A stretch of 64,000 bases of DNA from an uncultured Bacteroidales bacterium (GTDB lineage: Bacteria; Bacteroidota; Bacteroidia; Bacteroidales; Bacteroidaceae), in contig CACXXT010000008.1 of NCBI GenBank assembly GCA_902771725.1, positions 1 through 64,000 on the forward strand, read 5' to 3'. Below the pieces are notes generated by a model, which was given only the letters and a program-made list of their open reading frames with translations, ran no database searches and had not been told where the DNA came from. Both the position numbers and the translations under genes were made by a program. Each line of letters begins with the position of its first letter. Positions within the stretch are counted from its first letter, which is position 1. Shown piece after piece: positions 18,044 through 28,457 of the stretch.

Positions 18044-19684
18044 ATGAAGCACACACTACTCATCCTATGCCTGCTGGGCTGCACGCTAACGGCCCTGGCA
18101 CAGAACGACTTCCGCCCCATGGAGGATGTCAACAAGGTCGTGGACCTGACGCTGGATTCGCTGGAGAAAGTGAAGACGGCACGCCCCGTGGCAGGCAGCA
18201 GCCGCCGCGGACAGAACCCCGTGCTCTTCCTCGTCGGCAACTCCACCATGCGCACAGGCACCAAGGGCAACGGCGACAACGGCCAGTGGGGATGGGGATT
18301 CTTCGAGCACCAGTACTTTGACCAGAGCCGCATCACCGTAGAGAACCAGGCACTGGGAGGCACCAGCTCGCGCACGTTCTATAATCAACTATGGCCGGAC
18401 GTGAAGGCCGGCATACGCCCGGGCGACTGGGTCATCATCGAGCTGGGGCACAACGACAACGGGCCCTTCGACAGCGGACGCTGCCGAGCCACCATACGCG
18501 GAATCTCTGCCACAGACTCCATGGTGGTCACGCTCAAGGAGGGGCCCAACAAGGGCAAGACGGAGACCGTGTACACCTATGGAGAATACATGCGCCGGTT
18601 CGTGCGCGAGACACGTGCCCTGGGAGCACACCCGATACTCATGAGCCTGACTCCCAGAAAGAGAGAGGCGGAAGGAAAATGGCAGGCGGTGCGCGTCGCA
18701 GAGACCTTCGGCGGCTGGGCACGGCAGGTGGCAGAGGAGCTGAACGTGCCCTTCGTGGACCTCAACGAGATCTCCGCCTCGAAGTACGACCAGATGTCCT
18801 CCTGGAAACTCTGCTACCACTTCTACCTCGACAACATCCACACCTCCAAGTTCGGAGCCGAGCTGAACGCTCGCAGCGCAGCAGAGGGCATCATGGCATG
18901 TCAGCATCCCGAGCTGGAACCGCTGAAGGCAATGATGACCAACCTGGAGCCACCCACCACGGGCGTGAAGCGCCAGCTGGGCAAACCCGTGGTCTTCATC
19001 ACCGGCGACTCCACGGTGAAGAACACCGACCGCGACAGCACCGGCATGTGGGGATGGGGCTCGCAGGCTTGGCGCATCTTCGACGAGCAGCGCATCACAC
19101 CCGTCAACTGCGCCCAGGCTGGACGCTCGCTGCGCACCTACCTCCGCGAGGGACGCTGGCAGAAGGTCTACAACGACCTCCGCGAAGGCGACTTCGTGCT
19201 CATTCAGTTCGGCCACAACGACATCGGCGAGCTGGGACGGGGCAAGCACAGGGGCGAGATTCCTGGCGTGGCAGACACCAGCATCGTCAGCCGCGTAACC
19301 CTCCAGGACGAAGCCTACAACGAGGTGGTCTACAGCTTCGGATGGTACCTGCGCAAGATAATCGACGACTGCCGCCAGAAGGGTGCCACGCCCATCATCG
19401 TCAGCCTGACACCCCGCAACGAGTGGCCCGACGGACGCATCGAGCGCCGCAACGACTCCTACGGACGCTGGTACCGCGAGGTGGCAGAGCAGACCGGCAC
19501 CACCTTCCTCGACCTCCACAACATCACCGCCGACGCACTCGACGCCATCGGGCAGGAGGCTGCACGCGAATACTACTGCAGCGACCACACCCACACCTCC
19601 CTCCGCGGAGCACGCCTGAACGCCATCGGCATAGCCATCGGACTCCGCCGCACAGGCAGCGAGCTGGCAAAGTACCTGCAGTAG
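18044..19684 (+). CDS. Double-domain SGNH (CE12-like) rhamnogalacturonan acetylesterase
   Basis: It likely removes acetyl groups from pectin backbone galacturonate. A signal peptide is followed by two SGNH hydrolase domains. Domain 2 (from about residue 318) has the full set GDSTVKN, GHNDIGEL and CSDHTHTS. Domain 1 (from about residue 60) has GNSTMRTG, GHNDNGPF and DNIHTS, so the Asp of the GDS motif is Asn; Ser, Asn, Asp and His remain. The two halves are paralogous, which points to an internal duplication. The start at 18044 follows the promoter at 17985-18016; an upstream ATG at 18014 overlaps the -7 box and is rejected. Context with PL11, GH51 and GH43 supports a pectin role. Confidence 0.88.
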   Translation: MKHTLLILCLLGCTLTALAQNDFRPMEDVNKVVDLTLDSLEKVKTARPVAGSSRRGQNPVLFLVGNSTMRTGTKGNGDNGQWGWGFFEHQYFDQSRITVENQALGGTSSRTFYNQLWPDVKAGIRPGDWVIIELGHNDNGPFDSGRCRATIRGISATDSMVVTLKEGPNKGKTETVYTYGEYMRRFVRETRALGAHPILMSLTPRKREAEGKWQAVRVAETFGGWARQVAEELNVPFVDLNEISASKYDQMSSWKLCYHFYLDNIHTSKFGAELNARSAAEGIMACQHPELEPLKAMMTNLEPPTTGVKRQLGKPVVFITGDSTVKNTDRDSTGMWGWGSQAWRIFDEQRITPVNCAQAGRSLRTYLREGRWQKVYNDLREGDFVLIQFGHNDIGELGRGKHRGEIPGVADTSIVSRVTLQDEAYNEVVYSFGWYLRKIIDDCRQKGATPIIVSLTPRNEWPDGRIERRNDSYGRWYREVAEQTGTTFLDLHNITADALDAIGQEAAREYYCSDHTHTSLRGARLNAIGIAIGLRRTGSELAKYLQ

Positions 19685-19760
19685 GGCACCATATTTTTCA
19701 CCATCGGACAATAAAAATAGCCTTCGCGCGTTATTAAAGAGGTAACAGCGCACTGAAACT

Positions 19761-20366
19761 ATGATAGAATACATACGCGGCATCATTGCCGAAATAACCC
19801 CCACGGAGGCCGTTCTCGAAGCCAACGGCGTGGGCTACGGACTGAGCATCAGCCTGAACACCTACACCGCCATCCAGGGCCTGCACGGCGACGTGAAGCT
19901 CTACGTGTACGAATCCATACGCGAGGATGCATACCAGCTCTGGGGCTTTGCCACGAAGGCAGAGCGCGAGCTGTTCCTGCTGCTGACGGGCGTCAGCGGC
20001 GTGGGTCCTGCCAGCGCGCGCGTAATCCTTTCTTCCATGACTCCGGCAGAGCTGTGCGACGCCATCTCCCGCTCCGACGAACGCCTGCTGAAGTCCGCCA
20101 AGGGCGTGGGAGGAAAGACGGCACAGCGCATCATCGTGGAGCTGAAGGACAAGATCACGGGACTGGGACTGGATGCCGCCGTAGCCACAGCCGGCGGACA
20201 GCAGCCTGCCGTGGCCAACAAGGAGGTGCTGGACGAAGCCGTGGCCGCTCTGACCATGCTGGGATTCTCCCCTGCCCCGTCGCAGAAAGCCGTGCTGGGA
20301 ATCCTCAGGGCTGAGCCCGACGCCAGCGTGGAGCGGGTGATCAAACTGGCGCTGAAGATGCTGTAA
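19761..20366 (+). CDS. ruvA: Holliday junction DNA helicase subunit RuvA
   Basis: RuvA binds four-way junctions as a tetramer and loads RuvB. The 201 residues show the OB-fold N-terminus ([27 protein letters not shown]), two helix-hairpin-helix motifs ([15 protein letters not shown] near 75 and [16 protein letters not shown] near 115) and the C-terminal domain III. The length is normal. Only 32 bp separate it from sprA on the same strand, an arrangement that suggests co-transcription; ruvA-sprA adjacency is, to my knowledge, common in this phylum. Confidence 0.96.
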   Translation: MIEYIRGIIAEITPTEAVLEANGVGYGLSISLNTYTAIQGLHGDVKLYVYESIREDAYQLWGFATKAERELFLLLTGVSGVGPASARVILSSMTPAELCDAISRSDERLLKSAKGVGGKTAQRIIVELKDKITGLGLDAAVATAGGQQPAVANKEVLDEAVAALTMLGFSPAPSQKAVLGILRAEPDASVERVIKLALKML

Positions 20367-20398
20367 AAGGAACTTGAGTTAACATTAACGAGTAAGAT

Positions 20399-23300
20399 TT
20401 GAGAAGATATTTTGCACATAGTATAGTCCTGCTGACAGCAATCATTTTTGCTGCCAGCAATGCTATGCTGTCTGCAAAAGTTTTCGCCCTACCCCTTGAG
20501 GGAAAGCCGGGCGAGGCCCAGGACTCCCTCCGCACCACACCACAGAAGACCGTGCCGGAGACCGTGGAGGATCTGGACACGGCAGCCGTCAGCATCCGAC
20601 GTCCGGACAACCTGCAGCAGGTGACGGAGCTGGACTCCCTGACCGGAGACTACCGCGTGGGCATGAAACTCGGGACGGGCAAGCTCGGAACGGGAGGATG
20701 GCTGTCCACACCCATACTGATGTCGCCAGACGAGTACCAGCAATGGAGCCTCAAGCGCTCCATGCAGCAGTACTACCGCCAGAAGAACCAGGAAGCTTAC
20801 TCCACCAGCGGCAAGAGCAAGTTCGACTTCACAGACATGAAGTTCGACCTCGGACCGGCGGAGAAGATCTTCGGTCCTGGCGGCGTGCAGATCAAGACGC
20901 AGGGCGACGCACAGCTGAAACTCGGCGGCAACCACAAGAACGTCAAGAACCCCTCGCTGGCGGCCAACAGAAGGAAGACCTTCAGCTTTGACTTCGACAT
21001 GAAAATCAACCTCAGCGTGACCGGTAAGGTGGGTGACAAGGTGAACATGAACATCAACTACAACACCGAGGCCACCATGAACGTCGACGCACAGCAGATG
21101 AAGCTGAAGTACGACGGCAAGGAGGACGAGATCATCAAGCTCGTGGAAGCCGGCAACATCAGCATGCCATCCAACTCCACGCTCATACATGGCGTCTCCA
21201 GCCTCTTCGGCCTGCGCACAGACCTGCAGTTCGGCAAGCTGAAGCTGCAGACCGTGGTGAGCCAGAAGAAGTCCGCCTCCCACAGCGTCAGCAGCAAAGG
21301 AGGCTCGCAGACCACGGAGTTCGAGATATCGGCCGTGGACTACGAGGAGAACCGCCACTTCTGGCTCGCGCACTACTTCCGCGAGAACTACGACCGCTGG
21401 ATGCGCACCCTGCCCACCATCGCCAGCGGAGTGACACTCAAGCGCGTGGAACTATGGGTGACAAACAAGAACGCCTCCACGCAGAACAACCGCAACATCA
21501 TCGCCTTCACCGACCTCGGCGAGACGGAGCGCATCAGCAACTCCATCTGGTCCCCCCTCGGAACAGGAAAGTTCCCCCACAACCGAGCCAACGACCTCTA
21601 CCAGACCATCGTGGCAGAACATCCCGACGCGCGCGACATCAGCGCTGCCACCACGGAACTGGATGCCATAGACCCCGAATTCGACGGAGGCAAGGACTAC
21701 GAGAAACTGCAGAGCGCACGACTGCTATCCAGCTCGGAGTACACCCTGAACTACGCCCTGGGATACGTCACGCTGAACTTCCAGCTGAAGCCCGACGAGG
21801 TGCTGGCAGTAGCCTTCGAGTACACCCTGAACGGACAGACATACCAGGTGGGCGAGTTCGCCAGCGACCTCACAGACAACACACAATGCCTCTACGTCAA
21901 AGCGCTGAAGTCCACCACAAGCTCACCACGAATGGGCAACTGGCCGCTGATGATGAAGAACATCTACAGCCTGGGAGCCACCAGCACACAGCGCGAGAAG
22001 TTCAGGCTCGACGTGAAGTACCAGAACGACACCGCCGGCGTCTACCAGACCTACCTGCCAGAGACCCGCCTGAAAGCCACGCCGCTGCTGCGCGCCTTGA
22101 ACCTCGACCGCCTGGACAACAACAACCGCGCCAACGCCGACGGACAGTTCGACTACGTAGAAGGCTACACCATCAGCAAGGGGCGCATCATCTTCCCCGT
22201 GGCAGAACCCTTCGGCGACCACCTCCGCCAGTGGATTGGCGACAAGGACATCGCGGACAAGTACTGCTTCGACGCACTCTACGACTCCACCAAGACCATC
22301 GCCAAGCAGATTGCCGAGCAGAACAAGTTCATGCTCTCCGGACGCTACAAGGGCACTAACGGAGCAGAGATAGACCTCGGAGCCACTAACATCACGCCGG
22401 GAAGCGTCGTCGTAACGGCGGGAGGCGTGAACCTGACGGAGAACGTGGACTACCGAGTGGACTACTCCATGGGCATGGTAACCATTCTCAACCAGAGCCT
22501 CATCGACGCCGGCACCAAAATCGACGCACACGTGGAGAGCGACGACACCTACGCCATGCAGCGCAAGACCTTCCTCGGACTGAACTGGGACTACGAGTTC
22601 TCCAAGAACTTCGTCCTCGGAGGTACATTCCAGTTCCTCAACGAACAGCCGCTGACAACCAAGGTCACCATGGGAAGCGAACCTCTGAAGAACACCCTCT
22701 GGGGACTGCACATGGACTGGAAGAAGGAGAGCCAGTGGCTGACGAACGTGCTCAACGCCATTCCCCTGCTGAACTTCACGGCACCCTCGCACATCGCATT
22801 CAGCGCAGACTTCGCACAGCTCATTGCCGGACAGAACCACCGAGTGCAGGGAGCGGCATCCTACATGGACGACTTCGAGAACACCAAGACACGCTGGAGC
22901 CTGACGACACCCACGGCATGGATGCTCTCCAGCGTGCCCACACCCTTCGAAGGAGCAAAGCTGACAAACGACGTCCGCAGCGGTTATCAGCGCGCCCTGC
23001 TCGCATGGTACTACATCGACCCCATCTTCACACGCCGGGGAAGCTCACTCACACCCGGACACATCAAGAGCGACCTCAACCAGCTGTCCGACAGCTACGT
23101 GCGCGAGGTCTACGAGCGTGACCTCTACCCCAACAAGCGGCAGAACAGCTACAACGAAGCCTCCTCCCTGAACGTCCTCAACCTCGCATACTACCCCACG
23201 GAGCGAGGAGCCTACAACCTCAACCCAGACCTCGACCAGCAAGGACGACTAACCAATCCCAGAGAGAAGTGGGGAGGCATGATGCGCAAAATCGACAATC

Positions 23301-26300
23301 CCGACTTCGAGGCGCAGAACTACGAGTACATCGAGTTCTGGATGCTAGACCCCTTCCTCTACACAGGCAGCGACGCCAGCTACGGAGGAGAACTCTATTT
23401 CGACCTCGGAGAGGTCTCAGAGGATGTCCTCAAGGACGGCAAGAAATTCTACGAGAGCGGACTCCCCGTGGACGATGACCAGCGCTACTTCGAGCAGACT
23501 GCATGGGGACGAGTACCCACCAGCACCAGCAGCGTCACCTACGCATTTAATAATGAAGGAGGCGCGCGCGCACGACAGGACATCGGACTCAACGGACTCT
23601 CCAGCACACAGGAACGCACCTACCCCGCCTACCAGGAATTCCTCAACGCCATCCAGGGGAAGGTTTCGCAGGAGGTCTTCGACAGCATCGCAGCAGACCC
23701 CGCCGGCGACGACTACCACTACTACCGAGGCTCGGACTTCGACCGCGACCGCGTGGGTATTCTCGAGCGCTACAAGCGCATCAACCTTCCCGAAGGCAAC
23801 TCACCCGACACAGACAACTCCCCGGAAAGCTACGAGACAGCCTACAAGACCACGCCAGACGTGGAGGACATCAACCAGGACTTCACGCTCAACGAGTACG
23901 AGAAATACTTCCAGTACCACATCAGCCTACACCCCCAGGACACACTCATCGGACGCAACTACATCACGGACATACGCCGCGTTGTCGCCACACTCCGCAA
24001 CGGCGAGAAACGCCTCGAGCGATGGTTCCAGTTCCGCATTCCCCTGGAGGAGTACGAGCGTGCCGTGGGAGGCATCTCCGACTTCACCAGCATACGATTC
24101 ATTCGCATCTACCTGACTGGATTCGAGAAACCCATCATCCTCCGATTCGCCACACTCGACCTCGTGCAGGCAGACTGGCGAAGCTACGAGCAGTCGCTCT
24201 ACAGCGGAAAGGCACCAGCCGTCAGCTCCACACTCGAGGTGGGAGCCGTGAACATCGAGGAGAACAACGAGAAACTGCCCGTCAACTACATACTCCCACC
24301 GGGCATCAGCCGCGTCACAGACCCCAACCAGACGCAGCTCGTGGAGGAGAACGAACAGGCACTCTCGCTCATAGCAAAGAACCTCTCGCCAGGCGACGCA
24401 CGCGCCGTGTTCAAGAACTGCAACTACGACATGCGGCAGTACAAGCACCTTCAACTCTTCGTACACGCCAACGCGCTGGCCAACGACATCACCGACCTGC
24501 GCGACGGCGAGACGAGCGTGTTCCTCCGCGTGGGCTCTGACTACAAGAGCAACTTCTACGAGTACGAAGTTCCCCTCCAGCTGACTCCTGCAGGGCGATA
24601 TGACCAGTACAGCGCCGCAGACTGCCGCACCGTATGGCCGGCAGAGAACATGATCGACATCGAGCTCGAGAAGTTCACCATGCTCAAGCGAGACCGCAAC
24701 CGCGAGAAGAGCCTCGGAAACGCAAGCTACAACCAGGAGTTCAGCAAGTTCGACTCCGACAGACCAAGCAACAAGATCACCGTCATGGGTAATCCCACGC
24801 TGGGAGAGGTGAAGACCATCATGATCGGTATCCGCAACAACGGGCGAACGGTCAAGAGCGTGGAAGTATGGGCTAATGAGATGCGTCTGCAGGAATTCTC
24901 CAACGACGGAGGATGGGCTGCGCAGGCGGCACTGAACATCCAGCTCTCTGACCTCGGCAGCGTAAACGTGCAGGGACACTATGAGAAAGCGGGATTCGGA
25001 GGCATCGAGCAGAGCGTCAGCGAACGCAGCAACGACAACACACTCGACTACACCATCACCACACAACTGGACTTCGGCAAACTACTGCCACCGAGCGCCA
25101 AGGTCAACATACCGTTCTACTACAGCTACGCCAAGGAGAGCGTCAAGCCTAAGTACAACCCCCTGGACACGGATATGGAACTCTCCGACGCACTCGACGC
25201 CACCGTCAGCAAGCACGAGCGCGACAGCATCTCGGACCTCACCACCAAGCAGCAGACGAGCAAGAACCTCTCGCTCACAGGAGTCAAGGTGAATATCCAG
25301 AGCCGCAAGCATCCCATGCCCTACGATCCCGCCAACTTCACCTTCAACTACAGCCACAGCCACACCTACAGCAGCGGAGAGACCACCGTCTACGAGCACG
25401 AGAAGTCTTGGAGGGGAGGACTCAACTACAGCTGGACACCAAACTGGAAGCCGTGGGAACCCTTCAAGAACATCAAGTCGAAGTCCAAGTGGCTGGATCT
25501 GCTGAAGGCGCAGAACTTCAGCTTTGCGCCGCAGAGCCTCACATTCAACACAGACATCGTACGCACATACTACGAAATACAGGAGCGCGACATGGAGAAC
25601 CTGGAGTCGCCGGCTGCCATTCCCGTACGATGGACACCCTCCTTCCTCTGGAATAGGGAGTTCAGCCTCAGATGGGACTTGACAAAGGCACTGCACTTCA
25701 CCTTCCAGAGCGGCACACAAGCCGAAATCGAAGAACCCTACACACCCGTCAACAAAGACCTCTACTACGATCGATATACGGCGTGGAAGGACAGCGTCAT
25801 GCACAGCATACGCGGATTCGGAACACCTTTGGACTACTCGCAGAACGCACAGCTTTCCTACAAGGTTCCATTCGAGAAATTCCCGCTGACAGACTGGATT
25901 CAGGCCGACGGCAGCTACCAGGCCACCTACTCCTGGAAGCGAGGTGCTGAGCTCGACGACGGCAGCACGCTGGGCAACCGCATCAACACACAGCGTTCCA
26001 TAAACCTCAACGGACGACTGAACCTCGAGACACTCTACAACCACTCCAAGTTCCTCCAGGAGGCCAACAAGCGCTTCACGGCATCCACCGTAAAGAGCGA
26101 GGCAAAGAAGAAGGAACAGGCGAAGAAGAAAGAACAGGAAGCCAAGAAAAAAGAGGAGGAAGCAGCTGCCAAGAAACGAGCAGAGGCCGAGAAAAAAGCC
26201 GCTGCTGGTGACTCCACGGCGCTGAAGGCGCTGAACACACCCGACGCTGGTCCACAGACCAACGCCAAGGGAAAAGGCGGACAGAAGGAGAAGCAGTTCA

Positions 26301-28249
26301 AGGGATTCGCCGGAGAGGTGACACTCAATGCAGACTCCGGAGTCGTCGTCAAGCACGGACAGAAGAGCAAGCGCATCCGCGTCACGGCCAAGGACGAGAA
26401 AGGAAAGACCTACGACATCAAGTACAAGCGCGTGGACGAGAACACCATACGCATACTCCCGCCCAAGGAACTGCGCGACCAGAAACGCAAGAACAAGAAG
26501 AAAGGCGAACAGCCAGACTCCCTGTTGGCTGCAGCAGACTCCATTGCTGCTGACTCCATAGCTGCCGACTCCATATCCGTAAAGCCAAGGGCAAGGAGAA
26601 AGAGCAAGGAGAAGCCTGCGGAAGACGTCGCACAGAACACGGAAGTGTTGGAGAAGAAGCTGCGCGTGAACGTCGTGGCACTGCCAAAGGTCGAGGATCA
26701 GAAGTGGTATCAGTGGGCACAGGCGGGAGCCAGATTCCTGATGATGCTCCGCAACGTCAGCGTCAGCTACCGCAACACCTATGCCCTCGGACTGCCTGGC
26801 TTCAAGCCCAATGTAGGCGATATGCTCGGACAACGCCAGACGGGAGGACTGATGGCGCCGGGACTGGACTTCGCCTTCGGACTCGTGGGCGACGGATACA
26901 TAGACCGTGCTCAGGAGAACCACTGGCTGCTGAACAGCGACAGCCTCTCCGAAGCCGCCACGACAAACGGCATGGAGGACATACAGATCAAGGCTACACT
27001 CGAACCAATACCCGACTTGAAGATTGACCTAAACGCCAGTCGCACGATGAACAGGACGAAGAGCATTCAGTATATGTTCGCCGGCAATCCGACGACACAG
27101 ACGGGAACGTTCAACATGACCACCATCAGCATCAAGACGGCCTTCAAGAGCCGAGGCAACGCCAACAACGGCTACGAAAGCCAGCCGTTCAAGAACTTCC
27201 AGAGTTATCTGGATGTGATGCAGCGACGCGTAGAGCAGCAGTACGTCGGAACGCAGTATCCGTCAGGCGTAGGCTACTCCGGCACCTTCGATCCTGCCAA
27301 CGGAACGGTGGACAAGTACAGCTCAGACGTCATGGTACCGGCATTCCTCGCAGCATATACCGGCACCAATGCCGTTTCCACACCACTCGACATCTTCCCG
27401 GCACTGACGCGTGTGCTGCCCAACTGGAGCCTCAGCTACAAGGGACTCTCCAACCTCCCATGGATTCGAGACCACCTGAAGAACGTAACACTCACACACG
27501 CCTACAAGAGCGTCTACAGCGTGGGCTCCTACAACAGCTATTCCTCCTGGGTGGAGTACATGCACGGTTCTGATCTCGGCTATGTCCAAAACACCACCAC
27601 CGGAAACTATATCCCCTCGTCGATGTACGACATCTCAACAGTCAGCATCAACGAAGCCTTCGCACCGCTCATCGGACTGAACGTCACGCTCCAGAACAAC
27701 ATGACCCTGAAGGCAGAGTATCGCAAGACGCGCGTGCTCACACTCAGCATGACATCGGCTCAGATCAACGAGGCATCCTCCTCTGACTTCGTCTTCGGAT
27801 GGGGCTACAAGATTGATGACTTCAAGATCGGAAGCCTCTTCAGCAGCAAGAGCAGCAGCCAGCGAGCATCTGCCAGAAACAAGAACAGGAACAGCAAGGG
27901 CAATGCCAACGATCCCGACGCTCCAGGCCAGCGGGCTGGCAACAACAGCAGCAATTCGCGCAATGCCGGCAAGAGCAACTTCGCACATGCCCTGAACCTA
28001 CGTTTCGACTTCTCCATCCGCAATCAGGATGCCATCACTCGCAATATCCAGACCAACCTCTCCGAAGCCACCAGCGGCAACAACGCACTCAAGGCAAGCT
28101 TCATCGCAGACTACTCAATGAGCCGCTGGGTCACCTTCTCGCTCTACTACGACCTCCAGCGCAACGAACCGTTGCTCTCCTCCTCTGCCTACCCCACCAT
28201 CACGCAGGACTTCGGATTCAACCTCAAGCTCACACTCACCAGACAATAG
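20399..28249 (+). CDS. sprA: SprA, type IX secretion outer-membrane translocon
   Basis: SprA is the giant outer-membrane barrel through which type IX cargo leaves the periplasm. The 2616-residue frame carries family features such as the repeated beta-strand pattern, SLFGLRTDLQFGKLKLQTVVSQ near 265, and a C-terminal barrel end NLKLTLTRQ. The start is unusual: an in-frame TAA lies at 20393, so the signal peptide (MRRYFAHSIVLLTAIIFAAS) is reached only from TTG at 20399; the first ATG (20465) would drop it. Around residues 1900-1935 a K/E/A-rich segment and near 2045 a DSIAADSIAADS repeat interrupt the usual sequence. It follows ruvA closely. It provides the export route for the CTD-bearing enzymes in this window. 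Confidence 0.94.
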   Translation: MRRYFAHSIVLLTAIIFAASNAMLSAKVFALPLEGKPGEAQDSLRTTPQKTVPETVEDLDTAAVSIRRPDNLQQVTELDSLTGDYRVGMKLGTGKLGTGGWLSTPILMSPDEYQQWSLKRSMQQYYRQKNQEAYSTSGKSKFDFTDMKFDLGPAEKIFGPGGVQIKTQGDAQLKLGGNHKNVKNPSLAANRRKTFSFDFDMKINLSVTGKVGDKVNMNINYNTEATMNVDAQQMKLKYDGKEDEIIKLVEAGNISMPSNSTLIHGVSSLFGLRTDLQFGKLKLQTVVSQKKSASHSVSSKGGSQTTEFEISAVDYEENRHFWLAHYFRENYDRWMRTLPTIASGVTLKRVELWVTNKNASTQNNRNIIAFTDLGETERISNSIWSPLGTGKFPHNRANDLYQTIVAEHPDARDISAATTELDAIDPEFDGGKDYEKLQSARLLSSSEYTLNYALGYVTLNFQLKPDEVLAVAFEYTLNGQTYQVGEFASDLTDNTQCLYVKALKSTTSSPRMGNWPLMMKNIYSLGATSTQREKFRLDVKYQNDTAGVYQTYLPETRLKATPLLRALNLDRLDNNNRANADGQFDYVEGYTISKGRIIFPVAEPFGDHLRQWIGDKDIADKYCFDALYDSTKTIAKQIAEQNKFMLSGRYKGTNGAEIDLGATNITPGSVVVTAGGVNLTENVDYRVDYSMGMVTILNQSLIDAGTKIDAHVESDDTYAMQRKTFLGLNWDYEFSKNFVLGGTFQFLNEQPLTTKVTMGSEPLKNTLWGLHMDWKKESQWLTNVLNAIPLLNFTAPSHIAFSADFAQLIAGQNHRVQGAASYMDDFENTKTRWSLTTPTAWMLSSVPTPFEGAKLTNDVRSGYQRALLAWYYIDPIFTRRGSSLTPGHIKSDLNQLSDSYVREVYERDLYPNKRQNSYNEASSLNVLNLAYYPTERGAYNLNPDLDQQGRLTNPREKWGGMMRKIDNPDFEAQNYEYIEFWMLDPFLYTGSDASYGGELYFDLGEVSEDVLKDGKKFYESGLPVDDDQRYFEQTAWGRVPTSTSSVTYAFNNEGGARARQDIGLNGLSSTQERTYPAYQEFLNAIQGKVSQEVFDSIAADPAGDDYHYYRGSDFDRDRVGILERYKRINLPEGNSPDTDNSPESYETAYKTTPDVEDINQDFTLNEYEKYFQYHISLHPQDTLIGRNYITDIRRVVATLRNGEKRLERWFQFRIPLEEYERAVGGISDFTSIRFIRIYLTGFEKPIILRFATLDLVQADWRSYEQSLYSGKAPAVSSTLEVGAVNIEENNEKLPVNYILPPGISRVTDPNQTQLVEENEQALSLIAKNLSPGDARAVFKNCNYDMRQYKHLQLFVHANALANDITDLRDGETSVFLRVGSDYKSNFYEYEVPLQLTPAGRYDQYSAADCRTVWPAENMIDIELEKFTMLKRDRNREKSLGNASYNQEFSKFDSDRPSNKITVMGNPTLGEVKTIMIGIRNNGRTVKSVEVWANEMRLQEFSNDGGWAAQAALNIQLSDLGSVNVQGHYEKAGFGGIEQSVSERSNDNTLDYTITTQLDFGKLLPPSAKVNIPFYYSYAKESVKPKYNPLDTDMELSDALDATVSKHERDSISDLTTKQQTSKNLSLTGVKVNIQSRKHPMPYDPANFTFNYSHSHTYSSGETTVYEHEKSWRGGLNYSWTPNWKPWEPFKNIKSKSKWLDLLKAQNFSFAPQSLTFNTDIVRTYYEIQERDMENLESPAAIPVRWTPSFLWNREFSLRWDLTKALHFTFQSGTQAEIEEPYTPVNKDLYYDRYTAWKDSVMHSIRGFGTPLDYSQNAQLSYKVPFEKFPLTDWIQADGSYQATYSWKRGAELDDGSTLGNRINTQRSINLNGRLNLETLYNHSKFLQEANKRFTASTVKSEAKKKEQAKKKEQEAKKKEEEAAAKKRAEAEKKAAAGDSTALKALNTPDAGPQTNAKGKGGQKEKQFKGFAGEVTLNADSGVVVKHGQKSKRIRVTAKDEKGKTYDIKYKRVDENTIRILPPKELRDQKRKNKKKGEQPDSLLAAADSIAADSIAADSISVKPRARRKSKEKPAEDVAQNTEVLEKKLRVNVVALPKVEDQKWYQWAQAGARFLMMLRNVSVSYRNTYALGLPGFKPNVGDMLGQRQTGGLMAPGLDFAFGLVGDGYIDRAQENHWLLNSDSLSEAATTNGMEDIQIKATLEPIPDLKIDLNASRTMNRTKSIQYMFAGNPTTQTGTFNMTTISIKTAFKSRGNANNGYESQPFKNFQSYLDVMQRRVEQQYVGTQYPSGVGYSGTFDPANGTVDKYSSDVMVPAFLAAYTGTNAVSTPLDIFPALTRVLPNWSLSYKGLSNLPWIRDHLKNVTLTHAYKSVYSVGSYNSYSSWVEYMHGSDLGYVQNTTTGNYIPSSMYDISTVSINEAFAPLIGLNVTLQNNMTLKAEYRKTRVLTLSMTSAQINEASSSDFVFGWGYKIDDFKIGSLFSSKSSSQRASARNKNRNSKGNANDPDAPGQRAGNNSSNSRNAGKSNFAHALNLRFDFSIRNQDAITRNIQTNLSEATSGNNALKASFIADYSMSRWVTFSLYYDLQRNEPLLSSSAYPTITQDFGFNLKLTLTRQ

Positions 28250-28321
28250 CTCGCACAGGAGGACGGTTAGGATAAGAAACACCACCTTTTTCCACGTCTG
28301 ACACAAATTGAGGCGAAAAAA

Positions 28322-28353
28322 TTTGGAGATGTCAGCACCTTAGACTAATTTTG
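28322..28353 (+). promoter_or_regulatory. purB promoter
   Basis: TTTG at 28322-28325, 20-bp gap, TAATTTTG at 28346-28353: a full Bacteroidota consensus. The expected leader before purB (28458) is about 95 nt. Confidence 0.8.
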
Positions 28354-28457
28354 CACCGCTTTTCGAGAGAAACAGCAGACAACAGCAAGAACATTCTTGC
28401 CAGAACATACCACTACAAGAAAAAGCAAAGCAGTAAAGAAATAGCACATTTTCAGCC

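Noticed and set aside
17650..18375. Minus-strand frames in the nested repeat spacer
   Set aside because: They are made of repeat and Ser/Arg-rich sequence, overlap the esterase start and show no domain.
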